Made by a program: the position numbers and the translations under genes. This document shows positions 51,846 through 60,650 of a stretch of DNA of 64,000 nucleotides, one piece after another (position 1 is the stretch's first letter; every line of letters begins with the position of its first letter). Source of the DNA: Bacteroidaceae bacterium (lineage in GTDB: Bacteria; Bacteroidota; Bacteroidia; Bacteroidales; Bacteroidaceae); the NCBI GenBank assembly GCA_017428785.1, contig JAFRQD010000060.1, forward strand, positions 48,915 to 112,914, given 5' to 3'. The notes beneath the pieces were generated by a model. That model worked only from the letters and a program-made list of their open reading frames with translations. It did not search any database and was not told the origin of the DNA.

Positions 51846-54800
51846 TTAAAAGCCTAAGCGTACAGTTGCAGTAACCTGTTTAGAGATAGGTGCAGCCACA
51901 CCGCCGGAATTGATGAACTCTGGGTCCTGTCCGTTCAGTTTCTTGTCGGCATAAAGCAGGCAAAGGTTTGTGGCAGCCACCTTCAGAGAGGCGCGGTTGA
52001 TGAATGTTGTCTTCTTGAGCCACTCATCAGGCAAGATATAGGTGAGGGCGATTTCCTTCAAGCGGATAAAGTCACCGTTTGCAATGCGCTCCGTAGAGTA
52101 ATTGTAAGCATTGTAGGCTGTACGCAGCGTGTATGAGCCATAACGGTCAACCTGGTTGCGAGAGGCAATCGTAGGAATGGTTGTCACGGACTCGTCGCCA
52201 GCCATCATCCAGCGGTTCTTGAATTCACGAGGCAGTGTCGAGAGGTCGCTGTAAGCAGAAGAGAAGACAGGATCAAGACGAACCACATTTCCACCAGCGT
52301 ATGTGAGGAAGAGGTCGAGCGAGAGAGAGCCCCAATTCTTGCTCTTATAACTCAGAGTATTGTTGAACGAGCCATAGAAAGTCGGATCAGAAGGACCTTC
52401 ATAGATGAGGAAGTCCGCCAGATTCTCTGTCTCCTGGAAATTCACATCACCTACTGTCTTACGACCATACTCGTTATATACCTGAGGCAGACCTTCATCA
52501 TTGAGCCCGCCAAACTTATAGCTGAAGATGGAGCGAACGGGATAGCCTTCGATGGCATAACCCTGACCTGTCACGAGGTCGACGGCACGACTTGCCACCT
52601 CAAGAGAGGTAATCTTGTTCTTTGCCTTTGAGAAGATAAAGTCGGATGTCCACTTGAAGCCAGCCTTGTCGATGTTGACGGTAGAGAGACCCAGCTCAAC
52701 GCCATGAGACTCCATGTCGGCCACATTAGCATACTTGGCAATCTCACCGCCGGCACCTTGTGTGTAGGTGCGGCCAATCAGGTCGTAGTTGTTACGCCCA
52801 TAGATATCGAATGTCACAGCGATGCGCTCCTTCAAGAAACTAAGGTCAACACCGAAGTTCCATTCGTGCTTCTTCTCATAGGTCAGCTCTGAGTTGCCGA
52901 GAGAAGAGATGTAAATCTGCGATTCGGCTGCGGAGGTGAAGGGACGCCAAGAGTTCTTGGTCATGAAGATAGCCTCTGCATTCGTTACCCAAGACGGGCC
53001 GGTATCAGCAGTCAAAGAATAACTGCCACGAAGCTTCATTTGTGAGAGCCAGGACTTGGTGCCTTCCATGAACTTTTCGTTGGAAACATCCCAAGCGGCT
53101 GAAACGTTCCAAGTGGGGAGCCAACGGCTCTGACGGCTCTTTCCGAGACGGTTCGTACCTTCGTAGCGAAGTGTTCCGTTCAGGGTGTAGCGCTGGTCGT
53201 AGTTATAGTTTACCTGACCGTAATAAGCCAAAGTGTTGGTCAAAGTATACGACTCACCGAAGTACTCTGTGTTCTCTTCGTTCATCTGCTTGAGCCAGAG
53301 ATACGGGGTGTAGGTGATGCCGCCATTATCAAACTGGTAGCCCCAGCCTGTCCAGGTGGTTGCTGTGCGACGAACTGTAGAATACTCTGTGCCGACCATT
53401 CCATTGAAGGTATGCAAGTCTTTGAACACATTGTTGTAGCTTGTCATGAAGCGGAATGTGTTCGAGCGCATGTTGTCGTCGTACTGATACTTGATACCGC
53501 CTTCGGGCAGGATAGACTCGGGCAGAGCCAACTCGTTGTCGGGGTCGGTATAGAGAAGGGTGTTGTTGTCGCGGATAGTGGAGTTGTCGTCTTGCTCATC
53601 CACACCGGCGCGATAGGCATTGGCCTGATTGGCTTTGTCCATCACATTGTGCTGACGCTTGGTATGCGAGATACGGGACGATATGAGTCCGTTCAGGCGC
53701 CAAGCCTTCGTGGGCTTATATTCCAATTCTCCGCGGAACATGAGTTCCGTCACGTTAATGTCGTTGTAGTTGTAGTCCAACTCATCGAAGATATTGAAGC
53801 CCGTGTAGAAGCGGGTGTAGTTGATGTTGGGGTCGAGACAGCGGCTTGTGTTCAAGGCGTAGCTGAAGGGGTTGATGTCGAAGTCGCGCTTCACTTCACC
53901 CGTCACAACGTCGGTAGTGCGGTTCAGCGAGCCTGGAGCTTGCTGCTTACGGTAGCTGCCCTGTGCGGCAAGCTTCACGGCAAGCAGCTCTGCGCCCTTT
54001 TTGCCTTTCAAAATGTCGTAGGAAGTATTGCCGTTGAACGTGTAGCGGTTCACGCTGCTACGATTGACGAACTGTCCGGGGTCTGTAAGAACGGACATTG
54101 AGAAGTAGTTCTGCGAGCGGTCTGTACCACCTGAGATGCTGACAGAATGGTTCATCTGCACCTTGTTGGTGAACAGGAGGTCGAACCAGTCGGTGTTGCG
54201 GAACTCGGCAGCCTGCAGGTAGGCGTTGCGGGCAGCTTCTGTGTTCATCAAGCCATAAGTGCCGGTCATAGGGTCATAGGCACGCAACTGCTGGAACATA
54301 TAGCCATAGACGCCCGTGTTCTGGGCATTGACCATGTTGTCGAGCTGCAGCCAGCCCTTGTCGTACATCTCCTTGTAGACGCCCATCACCTCTTGCGAGT
54401 TCATGATGTTGTAGTCGTTGTAGCTGGGCTTAAGGCGAGTGGTGAACTCACCTGTGTAGTTCACACTGGCATGGCCTTTCGTGCCTCTCTTCGTTGTCAC
54501 AACAATCACACCACCCATAGCGCGGGCACCGTAGATAGAGGTTGCAGAGCCATCCTTCAAGACAGTGAACGACTCGATGTCGTCCGAGTTCAGACCTGCG
54601 ACGGCTGAAGAGATCAAGGTCTTCGCGTCGCCAGATGCCAAATCGTCGGCACTGACATCCACATTGTCCTCATAGATGACACCATCTACCACCCACAGGG
54701 GCTTCGAGTTACCATAGATAGAGGTTGCACCACGCACACGGATCTTCGGCGAAGCACCGAAAGTGCCCGTCACGTTCGTCACCTGCACACCAGCCACACG

Positions 54801-55232
54801 GCCTTCCAGTGAACGACTCACGTCGGCAAGACCCGAGAGCTTTATCTTCTCGGCATCCACCGTCGTGGCAGCACCCGTGAACAGTCGCTTGTCAATCTGC
54901 TGCTGACCGTTCACGATGACCTCGGTCATCTGCACGTCTTCACCCTGCATCATAATGCGCATGCCATTCTTGGCTTTTACCTTCTCGGTGCGCATACCAA
55001 TCATAGACACTACCAAAACGGCATTCGACTTCACATCCTTCAGCGTGAACTTACCGTCGAGATCCGTAATGGCTCTGTTCTGTGTTCCTTCCACCAGAAT
55101 GTTAGCACCCATCAATGGTTCGTTGTCATCGGCGGAAAACACTGTGCCAGAAACTGTTGTCTGGGCCATTGCAACGCCTATCGACAGGAACAGCAACGCC
55201 ACAACAATAATTAATTTCCTATATAAAAACAT
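51846..55232 (-). CDS. SusC/RagA family TonB-linked outer membrane transporter
   Basis: A 1128-residue transporter. Signal peptide to about AMAQ, then a carboxypeptidase-regulatory-like domain (VSGTVFSADDNEPLMGANIL), the plug (RVRGATSIYGNSKPLWVVDG, the SusC signature) and a 22-strand barrel ending KQVTATVRLGF. It imports oligomers bound by the SusD partner using TonB energy. The start at 55232 begins the signal peptide; an upstream ATG adds 10 residues. The promoter is at 55349-55356. Confidence 0.95.
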   Translation of the reverse strand: MFLYRKLIIVVALLFLSIGVAMAQTTVSGTVFSADDNEPLMGANILVEGTQNRAITDLDGKFTLKDVKSNAVLVVSMIGMRTEKVKAKNGMRIMMQGEDVQMTEVIVNGQQQIDKRLFTGAATTVDAEKIKLSGLADVSRSLEGRVAGVQVTNVTGTFGASPKIRVRGATSIYGNSKPLWVVDGVIYEDNVDVSADDLASGDAKTLISSAVAGLNSDDIESFTVLKDGSATSIYGARAMGGVIVVTTKRGTKGHASVNYTGEFTTRLKPSYNDYNIMNSQEVMGVYKEMYDKGWLQLDNMVNAQNTGVYGYMFQQLRAYDPMTGTYGLMNTEAARNAYLQAAEFRNTDWFDLLFTNKVQMNHSVSISGGTDRSQNYFSMSVLTDPGQFVNRSSVNRYTFNGNTSYDILKGKKGAELLAVKLAAQGSYRKQQAPGSLNRTTDVVTGEVKRDFDINPFSYALNTSRCLDPNINYTRFYTGFNIFDELDYNYNDINVTELMFRGELEYKPTKAWRLNGLISSRISHTKRQHNVMDKANQANAYRAGVDEQDDNSTIRDNNTLLYTDPDNELALPESILPEGGIKYQYDDNMRSNTFRFMTSYNNVFKDLHTFNGMVGTEYSTVRRTATTWTGWGYQFDNGGITYTPYLWLKQMNEENTEYFGESYTLTNTLAYYGQVNYNYDQRYTLNGTLRYEGTNRLGKSRQSRWLPTWNVSAAWDVSNEKFMEGTKSWLSQMKLRGSYSLTADTGPSWVTNAEAIFMTKNSWRPFTSAAESQIYISSLGNSELTYEKKHEWNFGVDLSFLKERIAVTFDIYGRNNYDLIGRTYTQGAGGEIAKYANVADMESHGVELGLSTVNIDKAGFKWTSDFIFSKAKNKITSLEVASRAVDLVTGQGYAIEGYPVRSIFSYKFGGLNDEGLPQVYNEYGRKTVGDVNFQETENLADFLIYEGPSDPTFYGSFNNTLSYKSKNWGSLSLDLFLTYAGGNVVRLDPVFSSAYSDLSTLPREFKNRWMMAGDESVTTIPTIASRNQVDRYGSYTLRTAYNAYNYSTERIANGDFIRLKEIALTYILPDEWLKKTTFINRASLKVAATNLCLLYADKKLNGQDPEFINSGGVAAPISKQVTATVRLGF

Positions 55233-55348
55233 CTTATAAAAGTTAGTTCTTCTCTTATCCAAATATCGAAATCAGCACCTCCCTATTGCCCCTATATTAT
55301 ATATATATATAATGTGTAGGGACATACAAAAGCGCACAATTCGAGCCG

Positions 55349-55356
55349 CAAAGGTA
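55349..55356 (-). promoter_or_regulatory. Bacteroidota -7 promoter element for the SusCD locus
   Basis: CAAAGGTA on the plus strand, TACCTTTG on the minus strand, about 117 bp before the SusC start. No regulator gene (ECF sigma/anti-sigma or hybrid two-component) lies next to the locus in this window. Confidence 0.6.
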
Positions 55357-55531
55357 AGAATATTTTTTGATTTATTAGCATTTTTCTCTATAGAAAATGT
55401 GTTTTTTCTACTATTTTGCGCAAAAAAGAGGCGTTTTGGGAATAAAAAACACATGTTTTCGAGTGATTTTTGTACAAATCCACACTTTTGCCATCTTTGT
55501 CTCGAGAGAGGGTGTAAAAAAGGCGGCCAGA

Positions 55532-55630
55532 GGGGTATGAAAACGCCGCACGCGGCGTTGGCCATCGCCGCACGCGGAAATAGCAAACGCCGCACGCGGA
55601 AATTGGCAATTCCGCGTGCGGCGTTTTCAC
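55532..55630. repeat. GC-rich 22-bp unit array, copy G
   Basis: AGGGGTATGAAAACGCCGCA, then units CATCGCCGCACGCGG, AAACGCCGCACGCGG and ATTCCGCGTGCGG, ending GGCGTTTTC. The outer 17 bp at the two ends are perfect inverted repeats (GAAAACGCCGCACGCGG). Confidence 0.9.
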
Positions 55631-55679
55631 TTATCTCTGGTAAAGATTTAAACCGCTCTATACCAGCATATTATATCTT

Positions 55680-57452
55680 CTACGCTTCGCGCTCTATCCA
55701 GGCAAGCGTGTCGCCACGACGAACATGGGAGGCTTTCTTAGCCGAGATGTCGACAAGACGGCCGCCGATGCCTGCGGGGATGGGAATGAACTCGCCCCAT
55801 GTGGCTTGCACGTAGCAGAGGATGTCGCCGTCCTTGTACTCCTGTCCGATGGCGGGCTCCAGGCAAGGAATGCCTTCGCCGTCGCCCTTGAACTCGTAGA
55901 ACACCTGGCCGTCCACGGGGCTGACCACAGCGTCGGCCTTGGCGTGCTTGAAGGCTGCAAGCTCCTCGGGCTTAATGGATTTGCTCATCTTGGCCACCTT
56001 GGCTTTCTCGAGGTCGGCAAGGAAATTCTTCTTGGCCTGTCCGCTCTTGAAGTTGCGGTACTGCTCGGGATGCATGGCCAGCTCGAACAGCTCTTCGTCG
56101 TCCTGTCCGAAGTCCCAGCCGTTCTCCTTCATCTCCTTGCGGAAGTCGTCGAGCGCATTGGGATAGAGTGTGTGCGGGTCGATGTCGGTGAACTCCTTGC
56201 CTTTCTCCTTGGCGAGCTTCACCAGTTCGGGAGCGATCTGTCCGGGCACCTTGCCGCTCTTGCCCAGTATCATACCCCACATGGCATCGTCCATCATCAC
56301 GAAGCGTCCCTTGCCCTGTTCTATGGTGAGGAGGTTCATGAGGGCGATGTTCTTGGTGTACTGGCTGAAGGGTGTCACCAATGGGGGATAGCCCACCATC
56401 GGCCAGACGTGCTCCACCTCGTTGAAGAGGGCGACGAGCATGTCGTCGGTGTTCATTTCGGGTTCGCCCTTCTGCTTGCGCAGGTTGTTGATGACGCTCT
56501 GAATGCCGCCGAGGTCGGCCATCATGGAACCCATCATGCCGCCGGGCAAGCCGCTACGAAGCAAGAGGCTCGACATGTGCTTGTTGGCGGGATTGATGAA
56601 GTAGCCGAGCCAGTCGTCGATGAACTCCTGCGTGAGCGAACGCGCCTTCATGTAGGCGTTCATATTGATTTCGGGCACGTCGAAGCCTTCGTTCTTCAAC
56701 ATGGACTGAACAGAGATGATGTCGGGATGCACCTTACCCCAGGAGAGGGGCTCGATGGCGGTGTCGATGATGTCGGCGCCGTTGTTGCACACCTCGAGTA
56801 TGCTGGCCATGGAGAGGCCTGGGCCGCTGTGGCCGTGATACTGTATGATGATGTCGGGGTGCTTCTGCTTTATCATGCCCGTCAGCTTGCCGAGCATAGC
56901 AGGCTGGCCGATGCCGGCCATATCCTTCAAGCAGATCTCGGCTGCCCCGGCTGCTATCAGCTGGTCGGCAATGGAGGCGTAGTACTCGGCCGTGTGTATG
57001 GGGCTGGTGGTGATGCACAGGGTGGCCTGCGGTATCATGCCGCCTTCCTTGGCCCACTTGATGCTGGGGATGATGTTGCGCACGTCGTTCAGGCCGCAGA
57101 AGATGCGGGTGATGTCGGTGCCCTGCTTCTTCTTCACCTTGTACATGAGCTGTCGCACATCGTCGGGCACGGGGTACATGCGAAGGGCATTGAGGCCGCG
57201 GTCGAGCATGTGTGTCTTGATGCCCACCTCGTTGAAGGGCTTGCAGAAGGCGCGCACCGCCTCGTTGGGGTTCTCGCCTGCCAGCAGGTTCACCTGCTCG
57301 AATGCACCGCCATTGGTCTCCACGCGGTCGAAGCAACCCATCTCGATGATGACGGGCGCAATGCGTGCCAACTGATCCTTGCGCGGCTGGAACTTGCCGC
57401 TGCTCTGCCACATGTCTCTATAAACGAGACTGAAACGAACTTTCTTTTTCAT
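55680..57452 (-). CDS. Carboxytransferase / decarboxylase alpha-like protein without biotin lysine
   Basis: A 590-residue protein similar to oxaloacetate decarboxylase alpha / pyruvate carboxylase subunit B. The carboxytransferase TIM barrel is clear: SLVYRDMWQSSGKFQPRKDQ, ICLKDMAGIGQPAMLG, YHGHSGPGLSMASILE. A biotinyl-type domain closes it, but the usual AMKM reads QATWGE, so the lysine that carries biotin is replaced by tryptophan. Either biotin is on another protein or this domain has another use. The start at 57452 follows a promoter at 57486-57493. Confidence 0.85.
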   Translation of the reverse strand: MKKKVRFSLVYRDMWQSSGKFQPRKDQLARIAPVIIEMGCFDRVETNGGAFEQVNLLAGENPNEAVRAFCKPFNEVGIKTHMLDRGLNALRMYPVPDDVRQLMYKVKKKQGTDITRIFCGLNDVRNIIPSIKWAKEGGMIPQATLCITTSPIHTAEYYASIADQLIAAGAAEICLKDMAGIGQPAMLGKLTGMIKQKHPDIIIQYHGHSGPGLSMASILEVCNNGADIIDTAIEPLSWGKVHPDIISVQSMLKNEGFDVPEINMNAYMKARSLTQEFIDDWLGYFINPANKHMSSLLLRSGLPGGMMGSMMADLGGIQSVINNLRKQKGEPEMNTDDMLVALFNEVEHVWPMVGYPPLVTPFSQYTKNIALMNLLTIEQGKGRFVMMDDAMWGMILGKSGKVPGQIAPELVKLAKEKGKEFTDIDPHTLYPNALDDFRKEMKENGWDFGQDDEELFELAMHPEQYRNFKSGQAKKNFLADLEKAKVAKMSKSIKPEELAAFKHAKADAVVSPVDGQVFYEFKGDGEGIPCLEPAIGQEYKDGDILCYVQATWGEFIPIPAGIGGRLVDISAKKASHVRRGDTLAWIEREA

Positions 57453-57485
57453 TATATATTCTGACGTTTGGTCCTTTGTGGATTG

Positions 57486-57493
57486 CAAAGGTA
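57486..57493 (-). promoter_or_regulatory. Bacteroidota -7 promoter element for the carboxytransferase gene
   Basis: CAAAGGTA on the plus strand, TACCTTTG on the minus strand, 34 bp before the start. Confidence 0.65.
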
Positions 57494-57533
57494 CGAAGAA
57501 AAAGAGAAAAAAGGAAAGAGAAGGGTGAAGAAT

Positions 57534-57905
57534 TTACCTTTTTTGCTCAAATTTGACGCTGACACCGTCACAAAGAACACCGAGAGGGGGATTTTCCTTC
57601 TCTATTATTACACTAACCTTAAGGACGGAAGGACACGCTGCGAGGATTGAGGAGCCGATTCTTGCGGCAACATGCTCCAAGAGGTTCGAGGGAACGGCCA
57701 TTTCCTTGCGGACAATGCCGACGAAGCGGGAGTAGTCGGCTGTGCCGTCGAGTTGGTCGTCCCTCCAAGCCGAGGGCTCCACATCGACAAGAGCATTGAC
57801 TGTCACATAAAAGTCCGCACCGACAATGCGCTCCTGCTGTGATACGCCATGATAGGCATATACCTTGATGCGGTTGACCGCTATCTCGCATTTACCATTT
57901 ACCAT
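57534..57905 (-). CDS. folB: Dihydroneopterin aldolase
   Basis: Folate synthesis enzyme of 123 residues. It has the family start region VNRIKVYAYHGVSQQERIVG, the substrate-binding Tyr in DGTADYSRFVGIVR, and NLLEHVAARI and VSVIIEKENPPL near the end. The first residues (MVNGK) are encoded by the ATGGTAA-type short repeat that precedes the gene, so the exact start is uncertain. Confidence 0.92.
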   Translation of the reverse strand: MVNGKCEIAVNRIKVYAYHGVSQQERIVGADFYVTVNALVDVEPSAWRDDQLDGTADYSRFVGIVRKEMAVPSNLLEHVAARIGSSILAACPSVLKVSVIIEKENPPLGVLCDGVSVKFEQKR

Positions 57906-57926
57906 TTAGCCATTTACCATTTAATA
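57893..57926. repeat. Heptad-like short tandem repeat upstream of folB
   Basis: CATTTACCATTTACCATTTA, then GCCATTTACCATTTAATAG. Very similar to 13989-14026, including the following C-rich palindrome. Confidence 0.65.
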
Positions 57927-57998
57927 GTCCCCCCTTAGAGCGGGGCATTCTTTGCCTGATGTGCTCCCATTGAAGGAGTTAGATAGGGACTTGGGGGG
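57927..57998. repeat. C/G-rich palindromic element between folB and the fusion gene
   Basis: TCCCCCCTTAGAGCGGGGC near the left end and GAAGGAGTTAGATAGGGACT, then TGGGGGGC, at the right end. Confidence 0.5.
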
Positions 57999-57999
57999 C

Positions 58000-59244
58000 T
58001 TATTCTGTTTCCTCCTCGTCTGGCGTCTGCTGAGCGTCAGGCAAGTACCTCTTCAGGACTCGAGCCACGCCTGCCGTCCAAGAGTTCATCGTGTCGTTCT
58101 CCAACTGAAGGGACGTGATGAGACGGATGACATGGTCGATGGGCATACGATAGCGAAGCACACCGCTGATGAGCTTTGCATAGTCCCAATACTTCGGGTT
58201 GAAGCGCTCGCTCAGGCCCTCGATAGTGGTTTTGTAGCCACGCTTGTTGACGAACTGGAAGTCGTAGCGCTTCTGCCCTTCGCGGTCGTAGTGCTTGATG
58301 ATGAAGCCCTTCGATACGCTCTTTGGGATGGCGATGCCCTCCTCGTCGTCCTGCAAGCCGGTAAAGATCTCGTAGGGGAGGTTGTCGAGCAGGCCGACAA
58401 AAGCCACCCACTTCTCTTTCTTGTTCTGGAAGCGCACCACATCGCACTCCAAGACTTCCGGCCTGCGCTCCACAACGGAGGGGATGATGCCTCCAGGGAA
58501 GCCTTCTGTCTTCATGAACTTCTGTTGCGAGAGAGTGGAAAGCAGGAACTCGGACATTGCCTCGTTGTCCTTCTTGGTGTAACGGATGTCCGTAAAGACC
58601 TGTGCCAATGTCTCCTTCTCGTTTATTTCCACGAAATGCTTGTTTGAGGCCAGCGACTCGCGCCTCTTGTAGCAAGCATCTATGCGCTCTGGAGTAAAGG
58701 GATTGTAGGTCTCCTGATGCACTATGGCTTGCAGCGGCAGGCGGTCAGTCTGCCTGGGTTTCTCGGCAGGCCAGCCCACCGTGAGCGTGGCAACAGGGAA
58801 GACAAGTTCGGGCAACTCAAGAACAGCAATGATGGCTTGCGGCTGATAAATGGTCGTCCCAAGGAAACAAACGCCGAGACCTTCCTCTTCGGCCAAGCAA
58901 CAGAAAGTCTGTGTGAAGAGCAGGGCATCGGTGGCAGCATTGAGGAAGCTCAAGGCATTATCGTACCCCGGACTTGCATGTCGCTGCAAGCACCAATCGG
59001 TTGTCCTGCGGAAGTCGGCGCAAATGGTCAGCACCACTGGAGCCTGCGTTACCATTGGTTGGAAGAAGTGAGCGGGAGCCAATTGTTCCTTCATATCGGC
59101 CGAGCGCGTCACCACAACGCTGTAGAGCTGCAGGTTGCCCATTGTTTGGGTGCGCGACGCTTCCTCTATTAACCGATTCAGCAGCTCGTCGCTGACGGGC
59201 TGCTGAGTATACTTGCGGATAGTTCTTCTCTGCTTAATGTTCAT
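58000..59244 (-). CDS. Nitroreductase fused to a ribonucleotide reductase C-terminal (TSCPD-like) domain
   Basis: A 414-residue protein in one uninterrupted frame. Residues 1 to about 245 form a complete NfsA-type flavin nitroreductase (KQRRTIRKYTQQPVSDELLN, APVVLTICADFRRTTDWCLQ, ending TLAQVFTDIRYTKKDNE). Residues about 250-403 match the end of adenosylcobalamin-dependent ribonucleotide reductase: ECDVVRFQNKKEKWVAFVGL, RGYKTTIEGLSERFNPKYWD, YAKLISGVLRYRMPIDHV. The cysteine-rich tail of that enzyme is absent. Function of the joined protein unknown. Its ATG overlaps the dnaA stop codon. Confidence 0.82.
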   Translation of the reverse strand: MNIKQRRTIRKYTQQPVSDELLNRLIEEASRTQTMGNLQLYSVVVTRSADMKEQLAPAHFFQPMVTQAPVVLTICADFRRTTDWCLQRHASPGYDNALSFLNAATDALLFTQTFCCLAEEEGLGVCFLGTTIYQPQAIIAVLELPELVFPVATLTVGWPAEKPRQTDRLPLQAIVHQETYNPFTPERIDACYKRRESLASNKHFVEINEKETLAQVFTDIRYTKKDNEAMSEFLLSTLSQQKFMKTEGFPGGIIPSVVERRPEVLECDVVRFQNKKEKWVAFVGLLDNLPYEIFTGLQDDEEGIAIPKSVSKGFIIKHYDREGQKRYDFQFVNKRGYKTTIEGLSERFNPKYWDYAKLISGVLRYRMPIDHVIRLITSLQLENDTMNSWTAGVARVLKRYLPDAQQTPDEEETE

Positions 59245-60650
59245 AGTGCTTTCCCTATTAGTTTTCCTTCCAGTTCCTCGAGATGATGCTGTAGCTTCTT
59301 GTCCACTTTTAGTCGTCCGTCTATCGCTTTGATGCCGTGCAGGACGGTAGCATGGTCGCGGTTGCCCACATAAATGCCTATCTTGCTCGCCGTAAGCTTC
59401 GTGTGCTTATGGGCAAGATACATGCTCACCTGACGAACAGTCACGATGTCTGCCTTCCTGCTCTTGCCGAACACCTCTTCCTCTTTGACTTTGAAGTATT
59501 CGCAGGTACAGGATATGATTTGGTCGATGGTGATGTTCTTCTTCTCCACCTTGATGCGCCCTGCAAGGATGCGCTGGGCAAAGTCGAGGTCGATGTCCTT
59601 TCCATAAACGACAGAATATGCCAGCAGGCTGTGAATGATGCCTTCCAGCTCGCGGACACTGTTGCTGACGTTCGACGAGATGAAGTCCAGCACATCATCG
59701 GGGATGCTCAGGCCATCATGCTTCACAATGCTGTGCAAGATGCTGCGACGCAGACCTTCCTCGGGCTTTTCCATCTCTGCCATCAGTCCGCTCTTGAAGC
59801 GGGTGATGAGCCTCTCCTCCATGCCTTGCAGGGAGACAGGCGGACGGTCGCAAGTCATGATGATCTGCTTGCCGTTCTGACGGAGGTGGTTGAAGACATG
59901 GAAGAAAGCGTTCTGTGTGCCTGCCATACCGATAAGCTCCTGCATGTCGTCCATGATAAGCATGTCGATGCTCTGGTAGAAGTGCATGAAGTCATTGAAG
60001 ACATTGTTCTTGCGGGCATCGGTGAACTGCACCATGAAGAGATGTGCGCTAAGGTAGAGGACGCGCTTCTCGGGATGCAGCTCCTTGGTGCGCAGGCCAA
60101 TGGCATTCACAAGATGTGTCTTGCCTACACCGCTCGGACCATAGATGAAGAGGGGATTGAAGGTCATCTGCTCAGGATGCTCTGCTATGGCCTGCCCCAC
60201 ACTTCGCGGCAGCTTGTTGCTTGTTCCTTCGATGAAGTTGCTGAACGTCTGATGCGGATTGAGCTGTGAGTCGAGGTCTTCCGGCAGACCGACAGCCTGA
60301 GCAAGAGTGGGCGACTGGTTTGCGGCAAAGCTGCTGGGAGCGGGTTGCTGCATGATGTCGCCATCGCTCTCCTGGTTGACGGTCACATTGTCTGCCACTT
60401 CGACCTCATACGAGAGCGTGACATCGCTACCAAAGAAACGACTGATAGTGACATGAATAAGACGACGGAAGTGCTCCTCCAGATACTCGAAGAAGAACTG
60501 GGACGGTATGAATACCGCCAGCTCCTTTCGAACAGCGTCGTACGACTTGAGTTTCATCGGCGAGAACCAAGTCTGGAACTGCTGCTCGCTAACATTGCTA
60601 CGGAACATCTCCAAGCAACGCTGCCACAATATCTGTTCGTTCTCTGTCAT
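59241..60650 (-). CDS. dnaA: Chromosomal replication initiator DnaA
   Basis: A 469-residue initiator. Domain I lies at the N-terminus (WQRCLEMFRSNVSEQQFQTW), the AAA+ domain has Walker A GPSGVGKTH (171-179) and MLIMDDMQEL, and the C-terminal DNA-binding domain ends with GNRDHATVLHGIKAI, the DnaA-box recognition signature. The promoter is at 60752-60759. The gene is followed by a 4-bp overlap with the fusion gene. Confidence 0.96.
   Translation of the reverse strand: MTENEQILWQRCLEMFRSNVSEQQFQTWFSPMKLKSYDAVRKELAVFIPSQFFFEYLEEHFRRLIHVTISRFFGSDVTLSYEVEVADNVTVNQESDGDIMQQPAPSSFAANQSPTLAQAVGLPEDLDSQLNPHQTFSNFIEGTSNKLPRSVGQAIAEHPEQMTFNPLFIYGPSGVGKTHLVNAIGLRTKELHPEKRVLYLSAHLFMVQFTDARKNNVFNDFMHFYQSIDMLIMDDMQELIGMAGTQNAFFHVFNHLRQNGKQIIMTCDRPPVSLQGMEERLITRFKSGLMAEMEKPEEGLRRSILHSIVKHDGLSIPDDVLDFISSNVSNSVRELEGIIHSLLAYSVVYGKDIDLDFAQRILAGRIKVEKKNITIDQIISCTCEYFKVKEEEVFGKSRKADIVTVRQVSMYLAHKHTKLTASKIGIYVGNRDHATVLHGIKAIDGRLKVDKKLQHHLEELEGKLIGKAL

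Larger units (their letters stand above)
55233..55679. other. 450-bp region upstream of susC
   Basis: Holds the susC leader and promoter, an AT-rich stretch and the GC-rich repeat array G. No gene was seen. Confidence 0.6.

Noticed and set aside
55725-57464. A 579-residue open frame on the plus strand
   Set aside because: Exact antisense of the carboxytransferase gene; low-complexity His/Val/Leu-rich translation.
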